A DNA stretch of 20,928 bases from a virus, in IMG/VR virus record IMGVR_UViG_3300047564_002279, positions 1 to 20,928 of that record. One strand, written 5' to 3'. The position numbers and the translations under genes were made by a program. The notes beneath the pieces were generated by a model, which did no database searches, was not told the DNA's origin, and saw only the letters and a list, made by a program, of their open reading frames with translations. This document shows, one piece after another, positions 6,584-17,208 of the stretch; positions within the stretch are counted from its first letter, which is position 1, and the number at the start of each line of letters is the position of its first letter.

Positions 6584-8914
6584 ATGCCAGAAGTTACATG
6601 GTCGCAAGATGAGTTTAGTAGAGGCGAATTATCACCTATGATTTATGGTCGGGTGACAATTGATGCATCACAAAAAGGTGTTAAAAAAGGTTTAAACACA
6701 ATTACTTATCCTCAAGGAGGAATAGGTAAACGTTTTGGTACAATCTACCGTGGAGAAGTTACCGGTGTTACAGATTGGCGTGACATATTTTTTGAGTCAT
6801 TTCCATATTTGAATGAATGCGTTTACTTATTAGTCTTTGTGCCGGGTCAATTAGAAATTTATTTAGAAGATTTTTTAGTTGCAACTATTGCAGCGCCAAC
6901 TCTAATTAGTGAAGTTATACGAACAATGGACTGGACTATTTTAGATAGGTATTTCCGTATTGCAGCCCATAGAATTCAACCAAAAGATTTAACTAGAACT
7001 AGTCTTGCAGCTAATCCTATTAATGCCGGTGCAGGTATTGTAGCTAATCAATTTACTTTAACTAATCCAATAACTGGAAATATTATTTCTGCTGCACGCT
7101 TTACAACGACAGGTACACTACCAGTTACTACACCTCAAATAATTACTGAAAGAACATATTTTATTAGAACTGATGCAACTGGGACATTGATTAAAGTTTA
7201 TAATACTGCTGCTGAAGCTTCAGCTGATACAAATGCATTCACTCTTACGAATGTGGGAACAGGCGTTAATAATGTTTTGGTATTAAATAGCTGGTCATTA
7301 GTAGATGTTGTGTTTCAAAATAGGCCTCAGTATGACTTTACTGGTGGTTATGATACATACACTTTTAATTTGGGTGCAACAATTGTTGGTTCAACAACAA
7401 CATTGACTAGTAGTACAGCAATGTTTAACCCTCTTTATGTTGGTGGAACATTTTCAGATGGTACAGGAATGGCTTCAATTACTGCAATTGGTGCAGGACC
7501 ATATCCAGTAACACAAGTAACTGTTCTTATAACCTCTACATTTCCATCTGCTACTGGGATGTTGGGACGTTTATGTCAAATTACAGAACCAGCGTGGAGT
7601 AATACAATAGTATCAGGCGCACAAACTTTTCCTGGTCGTGGATGGCCTGCTAAGTGTTCAAGTTTTCAAAGCAGAGCTGTTTTTGCGAATACTGAATTAC
7701 TACCAAATGGCATATGGTTATCAGTTATTAATGATTATAATAATTTCGATATGACTAATATTCCACCTGATGATGATGATTGTATTAGTTATTACCCATC
7801 TAGTGATACAGTAAATGTTATTAGGTTTTTAGTACCATATCGTAGTTTTACAGTACATACTAATACTGGAATTTATTCAACACCATTAAGTTTTGAAACT
7901 GCACTAACGCCAAGCAATTTTAGTTTACAATTACAAGAATCTAATCCTGCTACAGCAATTCAACCACAGGGTGTAGATAACCAAATTATTATCGTATCTG
8001 GTAATGACGTACATACAATGCTTTGGGACGGTATTAATAATGCATACGCCTCAAACATCATTAGCGTTTATTCAGAGCATTTATTTAGCTCACCCCATGA
8101 TGAGATACCCTTTGTTAATTTAAATCGTGCTGGCAGTCGCTATGTCTTTTTTATTAACGACGATGGTTCCATGATTATCTATCAAACTTTGATAGCTGAA
8201 AATGTAAGTGGATTTACTCCTTGTACAACTGGTAGAGTTGATCCAGATAGACCTGAGCTAAAAGGTTATTTTAGATGGGGAACAAGTAGTCCAGATGGTC
8301 GAGCTTGGTTTGTAATTGAAAGACAAATAGCTAATGAATTGGTTCCACCATTTACATACAGCACAAAGTATTTTATTGAAGAAATTAGTTTTGATGTTTT
8401 TACTGATTGTTCTTATGTTTATTCTGGACCACCAACATTGAGCATTTCTGGCTTACCAAGATTTAATGGAAGAACAGTAGTTATGCAAGGTGATGGATAT
8501 GGTTTTGAAGATTCAGTAACTAATTCAACTGTAGAATTTGTTGCACATGGACAGCCATTTGATGTTACTAATGCATTTATTGGATTACCAGTTGATACTG
8601 AAATACAATTAATGCCTAATAACATACCAGGTGCTGGTGGCTACAAAGGCTCATCATTGGTTTTTCCACAACATATTAGAAACGCAACATTTTTCTTTAA
8701 TAACACAATTGGTGGTTTTGTAAATGGACAACCAATTTCTATTAAAACATTAGAACAATTCAATCCATTAACACCACCAGAACCGTTAACTGGATTATTT
8801 AAAAAAACATTGATGTCTGGCTGGAATGAATTTTACCGACAACCTATTACTATCACGCATTCAGAACCATTTGATATTCGTTTGTTAGGCGTGTATTACA
8901 AAATTGAGGAGTAA
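6584..8914 (+). CDS. Tail tubular protein B (T7 gp12-like tail nozzle)
   Basis: This 776-residue protein is close in length to T7 gp12 (794), the hexameric nozzle that forms the tail tube and attaches the fibres. Its N-terminal segment, WSQDEFSRGELSPMIYGRV near residues 5-24, followed by a QGGIGKRFGT stretch, matches the usual opening of this family (F..GelSp...GR..., then GG..kR.Gt). The rest is beta-rich with many Thr, Ile and Asn residues and no membrane segment. It follows tail tubular protein A and precedes the ejection genes, as in T7. Its start has AGGAA eight bases upstream. The stop is two bases before the next start, showing a continuous late operon. Confidence 0.92.
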   Translation: MPEVTWSQDEFSRGELSPMIYGRVTIDASQKGVKKGLNTITYPQGGIGKRFGTIYRGEVTGVTDWRDIFFESFPYLNECVYLLVFVPGQLEIYLEDFLVATIAAPTLISEVIRTMDWTILDRYFRIAAHRIQPKDLTRTSLAANPINAGAGIVANQFTLTNPITGNIISAARFTTTGTLPVTTPQIITERTYFIRTDATGTLIKVYNTAAEASADTNAFTLTNVGTGVNNVLVLNSWSLVDVVFQNRPQYDFTGGYDTYTFNLGATIVGSTTTLTSSTAMFNPLYVGGTFSDGTGMASITAIGAGPYPVTQVTVLITSTFPSATGMLGRLCQITEPAWSNTIVSGAQTFPGRGWPAKCSSFQSRAVFANTELLPNGIWLSVINDYNNFDMTNIPPDDDDCISYYPSSDTVNVIRFLVPYRSFTVHTNTGIYSTPLSFETALTPSNFSLQLQESNPATAIQPQGVDNQIIIVSGNDVHTMLWDGINNAYASNIISVYSEHLFSSPHDEIPFVNLNRAGSRYVFFINDDGSMIIYQTLIAENVSGFTPCTTGRVDPDRPELKGYFRWGTSSPDGRAWFVIERQIANELVPPFTYSTKYFIEEISFDVFTDCSYVYSGPPTLSISGLPRFNGRTVVMQGDGYGFEDSVTNSTVEFVAHGQPFDVTNAFIGLPVDTEIQLMPNNIPGAGGYKGSSLVFPQHIRNATFFFNNTIGGFVNGQPISIKTLEQFNPLTPPEPLTGLFKKTLMSGWNEFYRQPITITHSEPFDIRLLGVYYKIEE

Positions 8915-8916
8915 CG

Positions 8917-9438
8917 ATGGACCCATTAACTGGTATATTATTAGCTATGCAAGCTGCTGGCATGATAGTTGATTACTCACAAACACGTAGACAACAAGGT
9001 TTGATTCGTGCCGGTCGTGAAATTGAGCAAGCACAATATGAAGCTAATTTAGAATCTTTAAGAGCACAAACAGAACAAGAGTCGTTATTTTCAATGCAGC
9101 AGTTACGGTCTAATATTGGAACACAAATTGCAGTACAAGCAGCTAGGGGTACAAGTTCTGCAGCCGGTACGGCAGTAAGTTTGAGAAGCGCATCACAAAA
9201 AGCATTTGCTGAAGATGAAAGAACAAGACGTATGAACTTACTTGCTAAAGAAGCTGATTTAAGAGCTAGCAATGTATTATCTGGATTACACACATCAGCA
9301 AGTGAATCACAACTAGGTCAAGCAATGGCTGGTCGTTTCTTAAATCTAATACCCCTCTCACAAACACTATCTGACATAAGAGGTGGAATGAAAGGCGGTA
9401 AACAAAATACTAAATTTGGTGCTAAGGAGCTTGTATAA
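8917..9438 (+). CDS. Internal virion protein, T7 gp14-like
   Basis: The 173-residue product is the smallest ejection protein of the T7-type set, the one thought to form a pore in the outer membrane. T7 gp14 has 196 residues. The N-terminal stretch (residues 1-20, LTGILLAMQAAGMIVDY) is hydrophobic and could insert in a membrane. A Gln/Arg/Glu-rich helix follows (about 22-62), then LRSNIGTQIAVQAARGTSSA at 63-82, the conserved core of this family. A GAGGAG site lies inside the stop of the preceding gene and the stop overlaps the next start (TAATG at 9436-9440). Order gp12, gp14, gp15, gp16 is kept (no gp13-like gene is seen between). Confidence 0.85.
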   Translation: MDPLTGILLAMQAAGMIVDYSQTRRQQGLIRAGREIEQAQYEANLESLRAQTEQESLFSMQQLRSNIGTQIAVQAARGTSSAAGTAVSLRSASQKAFAEDERTRRMNLLAKEADLRASNVLSGLHTSASESQLGQAMAGRFLNLIPLSQTLSDIRGGMKGGKQNTKFGAKELV

Positions 9439-11873
9439 TGGCGCAAAATATCCAAACATTAGAACCAACACAAAGATTAAATATTACAACCCAGCCGCAA
9501 AATTTTGCCAATGTTATGACGCAAATTGCTAGTCAACCTACTTTATTAGGAATGATTGGAACAACAATGGCTAGTAATGCTTCACAGTCCTATCAAAAGT
9601 TAAGAGGAATAGAAGCTGGAAAAACACCAGGTAATGATTTGTTACCACCAATAACAGAAGCTGATAAAGCGTTTGCAGAAGGCTATAGTGCACAAGCCCA
9701 ACAGACTTTATCTATGCAAGCACAAAAAATGTTAATGCAAGGACAATTAGATTTAAATCAAAACTATAAATTGTCTAGAGGCGACATTGAAGTATACCAA
9801 AAGAATATGACTCAAGGGTTGCAAAGTATTATAGAACAAGCGCCATATACAATACGATCTGATTTAGCAAACCAATTCAGCAGTCAATTACAGTTAGATG
9901 TATATAATTATAACAACAAACTTTTAACACAACAAAAAACTGAAGCTAAAGAAAATGCTAGTGTTTATCAAAATCAGCAATTAAATACTATGTATAATAC
10001 GGCTTTATCTGGTGGAAATAGTGCTCCTATTGAAACCAAAAAAATTTATGATAAAACACTAAAAAATATTGAAGGAAATTTAGCTAGTGGTTTAATTAGT
10101 CCTGTTGAAGCAGAAACACAAAAACAGGCAGCAAAACAAACTTATTTAAGCAGCTTATTAAGCGCTGATGCAGCTAATGCCAAACAAAATAAAAATACTG
10201 CTCAGTTTCTAAATAGCTTAATTGAAACACCTTCAGAATATCAAGGTGTTAAAGTAACACCTAGTGATTGGGAAGTTGCTAGACAAAAAGCTTTTAATTA
10301 TGTAGCTACATTAGACCAGTTTTCTAATCGTAATCAGAACCTTATCTTGTCTGATGCTATGGTAAAAATGCAAGAAACTGGATTAACATCGAGTGATATT
10401 GCTGAATTAAAATCTACACTTGACCCTGAAAAATTTAATACATTTTATGTAAGTTATTTAAAAACTGAAAACCAAAGATTAAGCTCTGCTAACAATGCGC
10501 AATTTGTTGCTGCTAATTATACTAATCCTACAATAATGTCTGGGTTGTCTAACCAACAAAAAAATAATGCTTTTGATTTACACGCAAGCAATATTTATAC
10601 AAGACAATTAGATATTGGTAAACCTATTAGTATTCAAGAAGCTCAGTATCGTGCACAAGCTGCAAGTCCAGTGCCAATACCGAAATATATAAATTCTTTG
10701 GCTGCTGCTTTAGACAGTCCTAATCCACAAATAGCTGCTGAATCTGCTGCAACTGTACAAAGATTTTTTGATTCAAATTTAGGTTCTGCTTTAGGAACAA
10801 CTTTTCAACAAAATAGTCGTCCTAGTATGATGCAACACGCCATTACAAATTTTGTAAATGGTGGAAATAGTGCTGAAGAAGCAGTAATGCTTGCAAGACA
10901 AATGTTTAATCAACCAAAAGATAAACTTGAAGCGAATCAAGCAATTGCAAATCAATGGTCAAAACGAGTTAATACTCCAGCGCAAGTCGCAACATGGGCA
11001 AAAAATTTTATAAACAATCCTTCAGGGGTAATTATTCCCAACCAACCTGTATTGCAAAACCAAATGAAACAGGTTTACATGGATTATCTTGTAGCATTTA
11101 ATGGTGATGAGCAAATGGCATCTAGTTACATGGAAAAAGGCATGAATCGTGCTTACGGTGTTACTAGAGTGAATGGTCGAGATGAGTATATGTATATGCC
11201 AATCGAACAAGCTGCTGGTTTAGATGAATATGCTACACCTTTAGTATTAGATGACATTTACGAGCAGACACAAAAACAATTTGCTAATATGAAAGCTATT
11301 TATGATAAACCTAATAGTCAATTAGATTTTTATTATGAACTAAAACCTCGTGTAACATATGATCAGTACGCAGAAGCTAAAATATTTTTGCAAGATAAAG
11401 ATAAAGGGTTTCAACCAACTGGTAAAACTGCTCAAGAGATTACACAGTCTTTAAATGTTAGAGCGTTTCGTATTCAGGAAGCAGAAGAACAAGTAAAACA
11501 ATATGAAGCTGGTAATCCAATTGAACTTGAGCAAATTTATCGTAATGGTGAAAAATACAGTAGATTTATTGAAATTGTAAATAATCCTTTTATGTCGATT
11601 TCTACTGGTGAAAATCCCACAATTGGTGGTTACGATATTCAAATGCGAGACAAAGATGGTGTTCCTGTAAAACTGTATGGTGTATTTGATCAAAACTATA
11701 CTTATCCTGCTTATGTTCCAGATATTCAAAAAATTAAAGATAGATATGCTGGGGTAGCAAAAATCCCCGGGCAGCCTATGGAAAGTTTTGAAAGTCGTGT
11801 TAAAAATTTATTAACTAGTGAAAATAGACCGGGTCAATTAGGTGCAGCATTTATGGCAGCTCCGTTAAGATAA
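9438..11873 (+). CDS. Internal virion protein, T7 gp15-like
   Basis: This 811-residue protein is in the place of T7 gp15 (747), which with gp16 forms the periplasmic tunnel for DNA entry. It is very rich in Gln, Asn and Ala and mostly helical, with repeated short helical stretches such as ADKAFAEGYSAQAQQTLSMQ near 75-94, a feature common to gp15-like proteins. I see no signal peptide, membrane segment or enzymatic motif. It starts by a TAATG overlap with the gp14-like gene and has AAGGAG at 9424-9429. The C-terminal 100 residues have beta character and a final SRVKNLLTSENRPGQ stretch. The identity rests on place, size and composition; sequence similarity to T7 itself is not visible by eye. 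Confidence 0.8.
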   Translation: MAQNIQTLEPTQRLNITTQPQNFANVMTQIASQPTLLGMIGTTMASNASQSYQKLRGIEAGKTPGNDLLPPITEADKAFAEGYSAQAQQTLSMQAQKMLMQGQLDLNQNYKLSRGDIEVYQKNMTQGLQSIIEQAPYTIRSDLANQFSSQLQLDVYNYNNKLLTQQKTEAKENASVYQNQQLNTMYNTALSGGNSAPIETKKIYDKTLKNIEGNLASGLISPVEAETQKQAAKQTYLSSLLSADAANAKQNKNTAQFLNSLIETPSEYQGVKVTPSDWEVARQKAFNYVATLDQFSNRNQNLILSDAMVKMQETGLTSSDIAELKSTLDPEKFNTFYVSYLKTENQRLSSANNAQFVAANYTNPTIMSGLSNQQKNNAFDLHASNIYTRQLDIGKPISIQEAQYRAQAASPVPIPKYINSLAAALDSPNPQIAAESAATVQRFFDSNLGSALGTTFQQNSRPSMMQHAITNFVNGGNSAEEAVMLARQMFNQPKDKLEANQAIANQWSKRVNTPAQVATWAKNFINNPSGVIIPNQPVLQNQMKQVYMDYLVAFNGDEQMASSYMEKGMNRAYGVTRVNGRDEYMYMPIEQAAGLDEYATPLVLDDIYEQTQKQFANMKAIYDKPNSQLDFYYELKPRVTYDQYAEAKIFLQDKDKGFQPTGKTAQEITQSLNVRAFRIQEAEEQVKQYEAGNPIELEQIYRNGEKYSRFIEIVNNPFMSISTGENPTIGGYDIQMRDKDGVPVKLYGVFDQNYTYPAYVPDIQKIKDRYAGVAKIPGQPMESFESRVKNLLTSENRPGQLGAAFMAAPLR

Positions 11874-11881
11874 GGACGTAT

Positions 11882-14800
11882 ATGAAAAATTTGGATGAAA
11901 GATATCAACGTGCTTTAACTCAAATGTACAATGATGAAAATAAGTACATTGGACCAGATGATTTTCCTTATGACTTATCTGAAATTAATGCTGGCGTGCA
12001 ATACGGTAATCAACCTCAATTTAAAACTTTAGAGGAAGAAAAACCCGGGTTTATAGAAACTACTGCCAGAGCCTTTTGGAAAGTCAATCCTTTAGCTAAT
12101 GCCGGTAAATTTACCCTAAATACCGGTATGGACTTATACTACCTGAGCGACCCAGTTCCAGATGGATGGAATACTAATGACCCAGAAATCTATAAACCAT
12201 ATCCAGAAAAATATTGGCCTAGATTAAGAGATTCAGCTTCTCCTAAAGATTTAGAAAGACGCAAAGAGCAAATTGAACAAGAAATGTATTTTGACCAAAG
12301 ATTGAATGATGGTAGTTATGTAGCTCAATTTATTGGTGGTGCTGCTGGTCTCTCTGCTACGCCATTTCTATCAAGTGTATTTCTGCCAACATTGTCCTCT
12401 ATTAAATATGGGAAGTTAGGCCAAAATATTTTGCAAAATGTTATCCAAGCAACACCAAAGCTTACTTATAGTTCTTTAGCTACCGAAGGACTGATGCAAG
12501 CAGCTTCAATGGGTGGAAATCTCCAGGATGCAATGGTTGATTCGTTTCGAGATGTTGTTTTTGGTGATGCCTTAGTTGGTGCAGGAAGTGCTTTTTCTTC
12601 AATAATAAATAGTTCTAAAGTCTGGAATGCACGAAAAGTTTTAAATATGTCTTATGATGGCTCTAGTATTGAGCAAGTCGTTAACGAAAAAGGTGAGTTA
12701 GTTGGGCATAAATTTGTGCCCGGTGAGCGTATTGCTGGTAACGCCCAGAAAGTGCAAGAAGGAACAGAGGCTGCACAAAACATGATGGCTATGTCTGGAG
12801 CTTTTGCTGTTCCGGGGTTAGGTAAAGGTTTAGCTTGGTTAGGAGGACATCCTCTACTTGGAAGTCCATTAGTAAGAGGTTTAACCTCACAGTTCAAGGC
12901 TGTGCAGAATTTTACAAATACAATTGCTAAAAGTTCTATAAGAACACAAGATGTTATTGAAGGCATTGCAAGGCCAGACAGCGCAGAAGATATTCGAAGC
13001 TTTTATCAAGCTATGGGCAGTTATACAAGTGAAGCTTTAAAAAGTCATTACTATAACGAAAATGGTTTAACTAGCTCTATACAAACCGTAAATGCTGTAA
13101 AAAACTTAACTCAAACATTTACAGAAGGAAAAAATGTTTCGTGGGAAGAGTTTGGACAAAGGGTCCGTCAAGTTATTATTACTGGTGAATCTGACGTTAG
13201 TGCCAATATTAATAATGCTGCAAAAGATTTAACGGATACTTTAGAAAGATTTAATAGAGATTATGCCGAAGCTCATGGAACACATTTATTTGAATCTCCA
13301 AAAAATGCTGTTAACTATATTTTCCAAAATTGGAATATAGAAAAACTAATGCAAGACCCAGAAGGGTTTGTAAATATTTGTGTTGATGGTTTTAAATTAA
13401 GAGCAAAACAAATACTAGAATTACAACAACCTGTAAAATATGCGCAGGATGAAGTTGATAGATTAACAAGTATTCTAGAAGCTCCGGATTTTGAAACTGA
13501 AACAAGAGCACTTGTAAACGAACGAAAAGTTGCCGTTGAAAGATTAAATAAAGCTAAAGAAGAATTAGATACCAAACTAAGAAACAATGAAGATTACCAT
13601 TATTTGCTTGAAGATAGAATTATTTTAAACACAGAAGAAAAAACACAACTAAAAGAATTATTTTCAGATGTGAACCAAGCAAAATATGAACAAATTAAAG
13701 CAGAAAAAGATTTAGAAAATTTAAAAAAGTCACTATCAAGCGAGCAATCCAGAATAAAAAAAGGCGTAGACCCATTAGAGCGGGAAAAGTCTCAAATGGC
13801 TATAAAAGAATATAAAAAAGCAATTGACGCTAAAACTAAAGAACTAGATTTAATGATTGAAAAAGTTCAGGCTGAACAATCAAAAATTGAATCATTAGCA
13901 AGAACAGGAAAAATCAATCAAAGATTTTTCACATTAAGTGAAGGTAAGGTTAATTTTAGAGATCTAAATGCTACCCCTAAATTTGCTAAAGTTCATTCCA
14001 GTGAAGAAGAAATGCGCCAAGAAGCAAACGCTTGGATACAGCATATTTTAGGAAATACACCTGAAAGATTGATTGATAATGTTATTGGTCACAATACACC
14101 GGGCTACAGTGAAGCACCTAACCCAGTTAGGGCACGAACTATTTTATTACCTCAAAAACTGTTTAACCAAGTCGATGGTTATCTAGATAATGATTTGACT
14201 AAAGCAATAGGCGCTTATGCCAATTCCATGGGAAGAAGAATTGGTCTTAAAAAAGCATTTGGTGAGTCTTATGGCCCCGGAGGAATTGAGGATTTGCTAA
14301 GAGGTTTCCAGCAAGAGTATGATGCTAAACGTGCACAAATTTTAGCAAAACCTGCTAGTAAACAAAGAGCTAAAGAATTAACCAAATTATCCAATGACTT
14401 TAAAAAAGACCAAAAACTTATGCGAGACATGTATGAAGTTTATCATGGCAGATATCAAAAAGCTGGAACCGATGGCGGTGAGTTGGTTGGAATATTACGC
14501 AATCTAACATTTTCCGCAAAAATGGGTGCTGTTACAGTATCTCAGTTAACGGATATCACAGCTATTACCTTGCGCAATGGTGTGTTGCCGTGGATGGTTA
14601 AAGGTATAATTCCTCATATTAAATCATTAAATGGCAGATTAAATACACCAGAAGGTGAGGCAATTCGTGATGCTGCTGCAAAACATTTTCTAGGTTTGAA
14701 TCATGTGAACCAAAATATGATGGCTAAATGGTTTGGGACTAACTCAATGTCTTATCAACCGGGCGTTGGAAGATTAGCTAAAGCCACTGAAAATATAGCT

Positions 14801-15727
14801 CATTTGTCATCTAACTTTTATGGTACAAATGCTCTTGAAAACCTCAATGAATTAATGGCTGCTAGTGCAGTACAAAGCGATATAATGAAAGCAGTTTTTG
14901 CGCATTTAGACGGAACGATTACAAAAGACCAGCAAGTACAAATGGCAGGATTAGGTATACAGCTTGAAGATTGGGCTAACCGTTTTGCAGAAAACTATAA
15001 AAAATCTGGTGGTTATAGTCAATTTAACAATCGTGCATTTGAATCCAACTGGTTTGATTGGGAAGATATTGACGCAGTTAATCGTATGGCTATGTCTGTC
15101 AGACGTGGAGTTGAAGAAACTGTGGTGAAACGTACAGCATTTACCAGCCCATTATGGACTAATGACCCAATACTTGGAACTCTGTTTATGTTTCATGGCT
15201 GGTCTTATGGTGCTACAGCACGATATTTAATACCAATGCTACAAAGACCAGACGCACAACATTTAACAGGTATTTTAATGATGAGTATGGTATCTGTATG
15301 GCAAGACCCATTGAGACGATTAGCAAATGGCAAACCTGCATTTGAAGACGAGGACACACTTGCTAACGTTGCATTGCGTAGTTTAATGAACAACGGTGTT
15401 TTAGGGGTTGTACCAGAGGCTTTTGAAGGTTTAAATTTAGCTTTAAATAACCAACTACTTCCTAAATTACAAGGAGAGCGCTATAAAGAAAGAGGACCTT
15501 CCGGTAAAATTGTTTTAGGAGGAGCAGCTTTAGGGTATGTAAATGACACATTAGAATTAATACGTATGGTAATTTCAGGCCAAATCAATGAAAATGATAT
15601 GAAGCGTTCGGCAAGATTACTTCCATTTGTTGGCTCATTGTATACTAGAGGACTGTTAAATAAATGGATTGAGTCTTTAAATTTACCTAAAACAAGAGCA
15701 GAAGCAAAAAATCTGCAAGGAGCGTAA
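11882..15727 (+). CDS. Large internal virion protein, T7 gp16-like
   Basis: At 1281 residues this is close to T7 gp16 (1318), the large ejection protein that leads DNA across the envelope. In T7 its N terminus carries a lytic transglycosylase with Glu37. Here the N terminus (KNLDERYQRALTQMYN...) has no ESxF or GxMQ pattern, so the murein-cutting domain is missing. Residues about 145-170 are hydrophobic (FIGGAAGLSATPFLSSVFLP) and could insert in a membrane. Residues about 519-676 form a long charged coiled coil. The C-terminal third carries LRNLTFSAKMGAVTVSQLTD and TNDPILGTLFMFHGWSYGAT, typical of large podovirus ejection proteins. AAGGA precedes the ATG. The fibre gene starts the base after its stop. 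Confidence 0.85.
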   Translation: MKNLDERYQRALTQMYNDENKYIGPDDFPYDLSEINAGVQYGNQPQFKTLEEEKPGFIETTARAFWKVNPLANAGKFTLNTGMDLYYLSDPVPDGWNTNDPEIYKPYPEKYWPRLRDSASPKDLERRKEQIEQEMYFDQRLNDGSYVAQFIGGAAGLSATPFLSSVFLPTLSSIKYGKLGQNILQNVIQATPKLTYSSLATEGLMQAASMGGNLQDAMVDSFRDVVFGDALVGAGSAFSSIINSSKVWNARKVLNMSYDGSSIEQVVNEKGELVGHKFVPGERIAGNAQKVQEGTEAAQNMMAMSGAFAVPGLGKGLAWLGGHPLLGSPLVRGLTSQFKAVQNFTNTIAKSSIRTQDVIEGIARPDSAEDIRSFYQAMGSYTSEALKSHYYNENGLTSSIQTVNAVKNLTQTFTEGKNVSWEEFGQRVRQVIITGESDVSANINNAAKDLTDTLERFNRDYAEAHGTHLFESPKNAVNYIFQNWNIEKLMQDPEGFVNICVDGFKLRAKQILELQQPVKYAQDEVDRLTSILEAPDFETETRALVNERKVAVERLNKAKEELDTKLRNNEDYHYLLEDRIILNTEEKTQLKELFSDVNQAKYEQIKAEKDLENLKKSLSSEQSRIKKGVDPLEREKSQMAIKEYKKAIDAKTKELDLMIEKVQAEQSKIESLARTGKINQRFFTLSEGKVNFRDLNATPKFAKVHSSEEEMRQEANAWIQHILGNTPERLIDNVIGHNTPGYSEAPNPVRARTILLPQKLFNQVDGYLDNDLTKAIGAYANSMGRRIGLKKAFGESYGPGGIEDLLRGFQQEYDAKRAQILAKPASKQRAKELTKLSNDFKKDQKLMRDMYEVYHGRYQKAGTDGGELVGILRNLTFSAKMGAVTVSQLTDITAITLRNGVLPWMVKGIIPHIKSLNGRLNTPEGEAIRDAAAKHFLGLNHVNQNMMAKWFGTNSMSYQPGVGRLAKATENIAHLSSNFYGTNALENLNELMAASAVQSDIMKAVFAHLDGTITKDQQVQMAGLGIQLEDWANRFAENYKKSGGYSQFNNRAFESNWFDWEDIDAVNRMAMSVRRGVEETVVKRTAFTSPLWTNDPILGTLFMFHGWSYGATARYLIPMLQRPDAQHLTGILMMSMVSVWQDPLRRLANGKPAFEDEDTLANVALRSLMNNGVLGVVPEAFEGLNLALNNQLLPKLQGERYKERGPSGKIVLGGAALGYVNDTLELIRMVISGQINENDMKRSARLLPFVGSLYTRGLLNKWIESLNLPKTRAEAKNLQGA

Positions 15728-17176
15728 ATGTCTACACAAGTACAAATTAATGATGTCATTCCCAAAACCCAAATTACAGCTACTGGCGGACAAACAGTAT
15801 TTACAACAAACTGGACTGCTAATGCTGCATCTGATGTTGTTGTTTATGCTCGTACTTCAACGCAAGAACCAGACGATTTAACGCAAATTGTAAGTAATGT
15901 AAATTATAATGTGGCGTTTATAGGTGGCTCAGAAGTTGTAGAAGTAACTTTTTTAGTCGGGCGTACTGCTGGTGATATAATTACCATAACTAGAAACACA
16001 CCTGCTGACCGTCTTAATCTTTATACCAACACAAACTTTACCCCCAGTATGTTAAATCAAGATGTTGGTATTCTTACTTTGGTTGACCAGCAAGCACAGT
16101 TATATAATCAAAATGTTGCACCACATTATAATATTTCAGCTACGATTGATTTAGGTAATCAAATATCTGGACTTGGGGGTGATATTTATTTGCCAGTATT
16201 AGAAGCCAATCAGTTTTGGTATAAAAACTCTAGCAATACAGAAATTAGAGCTGCAACATTACCAACTGGTGGCGGTCAACTACCAGTATCTTTACCTTTA
16301 TTAACTTATACGGCAACTGCTTATTTAACTAATGAAGCAAATCTCGGTGCATTATCTACAGGATTTTTATTTCAAACAGTTGCTGCCGGTATAGCAACGT
16401 TTAGTTCTGTTAGTGATACAGGAACTGGTGATGTAGTTAGAGATACAAGTCCAACCATATCATCTCCTAATCTTGAAGAAGCTAGAGTAATTAATGTATC
16501 TGCAACAATTACAGATTATACAGAGTTACAAAGTGATGCAACTGGTACAAAAATTGCTACTTTTCCTGATGAAACTGGAACTGTTCAATTTCAAAAATCA
16601 TCTCCAACAGTACAAGTTTTAACAGTAGGTTCTGGTACTTACACTACACCTGCTGGAGTTAAATATATAGTTGTTGAAATAGTAGGTAGCGGTGCAGGTG
16701 GCCAAGGTTCTATTACAGGCGCTGCAACATCAACAGGTAATGCTAGTACATTCGGCGCTTTGTTAACTGCAAATGGCGGTAATGCTGCTATCGGTGGTAC
16801 AACAACTATCAATGCTCCAGCAATAGGTTTTGGTGTTAACGGTGGTGATGGTGGCGAAAAATATGCACAGAATACAGCAACTTTTAGTTTAACATTTCCT
16901 GGTGGTGCTGGCGGTTCTTCATATTTTGGCGGTGTGGGTGCATATGGTTCCGGTGGTAATGGTGGTGGCTATACCGGAGTTGGCACTGCAGAAACAGGAG
17001 CTGGTGGTGGTGCTGGTGGTTATATCAAAGCAATCATTAATAATCCAAGCGCAAGTTATGCTTATGTTGTAGGAGCTAAAGGTTTAGGTACTGCTACTGC
17101 TGGCACACCACCGGCCGATAAAAATGGTTCTGATGGCAGTGATGGAATTTGTATTGTAACTGAATACTATCAGTAA
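15728..17176 (+). CDS. Tail fibre, T7 gp17-like N terminus and glycine-rich tip
   Basis: This 482-residue fibre begins with a virion-attachment domain of the T7 tail-fibre type: QITATGGQTVFTTNW at residues 15-29, then GDIITITRNTPADRLNLYTN near 86-105 and a LTLVDQQAQLYNQNV helix. The middle (about 140-295) carries phrases common in phage fibres, such as VVRDTSPTISSPNL. From about residue 300 a new domain starts with TYTTPAGVKYIVVEIVGSG and runs through GGDGG, GGAGGSSYFGG, GSGGNGGGY and GAGGGAGGY blocks to the end, the layout of the glycine-rich adhesin domain that forms stacked polyglycine helices in some phage tips. It is the likely receptor-binding part. AAGGAG lies just before the ATG. Confidence 0.85.
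   Translation: MSTQVQINDVIPKTQITATGGQTVFTTNWTANAASDVVVYARTSTQEPDDLTQIVSNVNYNVAFIGGSEVVEVTFLVGRTAGDIITITRNTPADRLNLYTNTNFTPSMLNQDVGILTLVDQQAQLYNQNVAPHYNISATIDLGNQISGLGGDIYLPVLEANQFWYKNSSNTEIRAATLPTGGGQLPVSLPLLTYTATAYLTNEANLGALSTGFLFQTVAAGIATFSSVSDTGTGDVVRDTSPTISSPNLEEARVINVSATITDYTELQSDATGTKIATFPDETGTVQFQKSSPTVQVLTVGSGTYTTPAGVKYIVVEIVGSGAGGQGSITGAATSTGNASTFGALLTANGGNAAIGGTTTINAPAIGFGVNGGDGGEKYAQNTATFSLTFPGGAGGSSYFGGVGAYGSGGNGGGYTGVGTAETGAGGGAGGYIKAIINNPSASYAYVVGAKGLGTATAGTPPADKNGSDGSDGICIVTEYYQ
16624..17176 (+). repeat. Region coding for a glycine-rich adhesin tip domain
   Basis: The last 180 or so residues of the first fibre gene contain several runs of Gly with Ala, Ser and Asn between them, at about 16838-16856, 16898-16974 and 16998-17022. 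At the DNA level these are GGT/GGC-rich and imperfectly repeated. The domain opens with the beta-strand signature TPAGV...I.VE.VG and ends in a strand before the stop, so the glycine runs are enclosed by a beta frame. Such segments can recombine easily and so vary between relatives. Confidence 0.65.
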
Positions 17177-17208
17177 TATTATATTTATAAAAAATAAGGA
17201 ATTTTCCT

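Noticed and set aside
17190-17208. Small palindrome AGGAATTTTCCT before the 115-residue gene
   Set aside because: A two-base loop is too tight for a hairpin, and the left half is simply the ribosome site.
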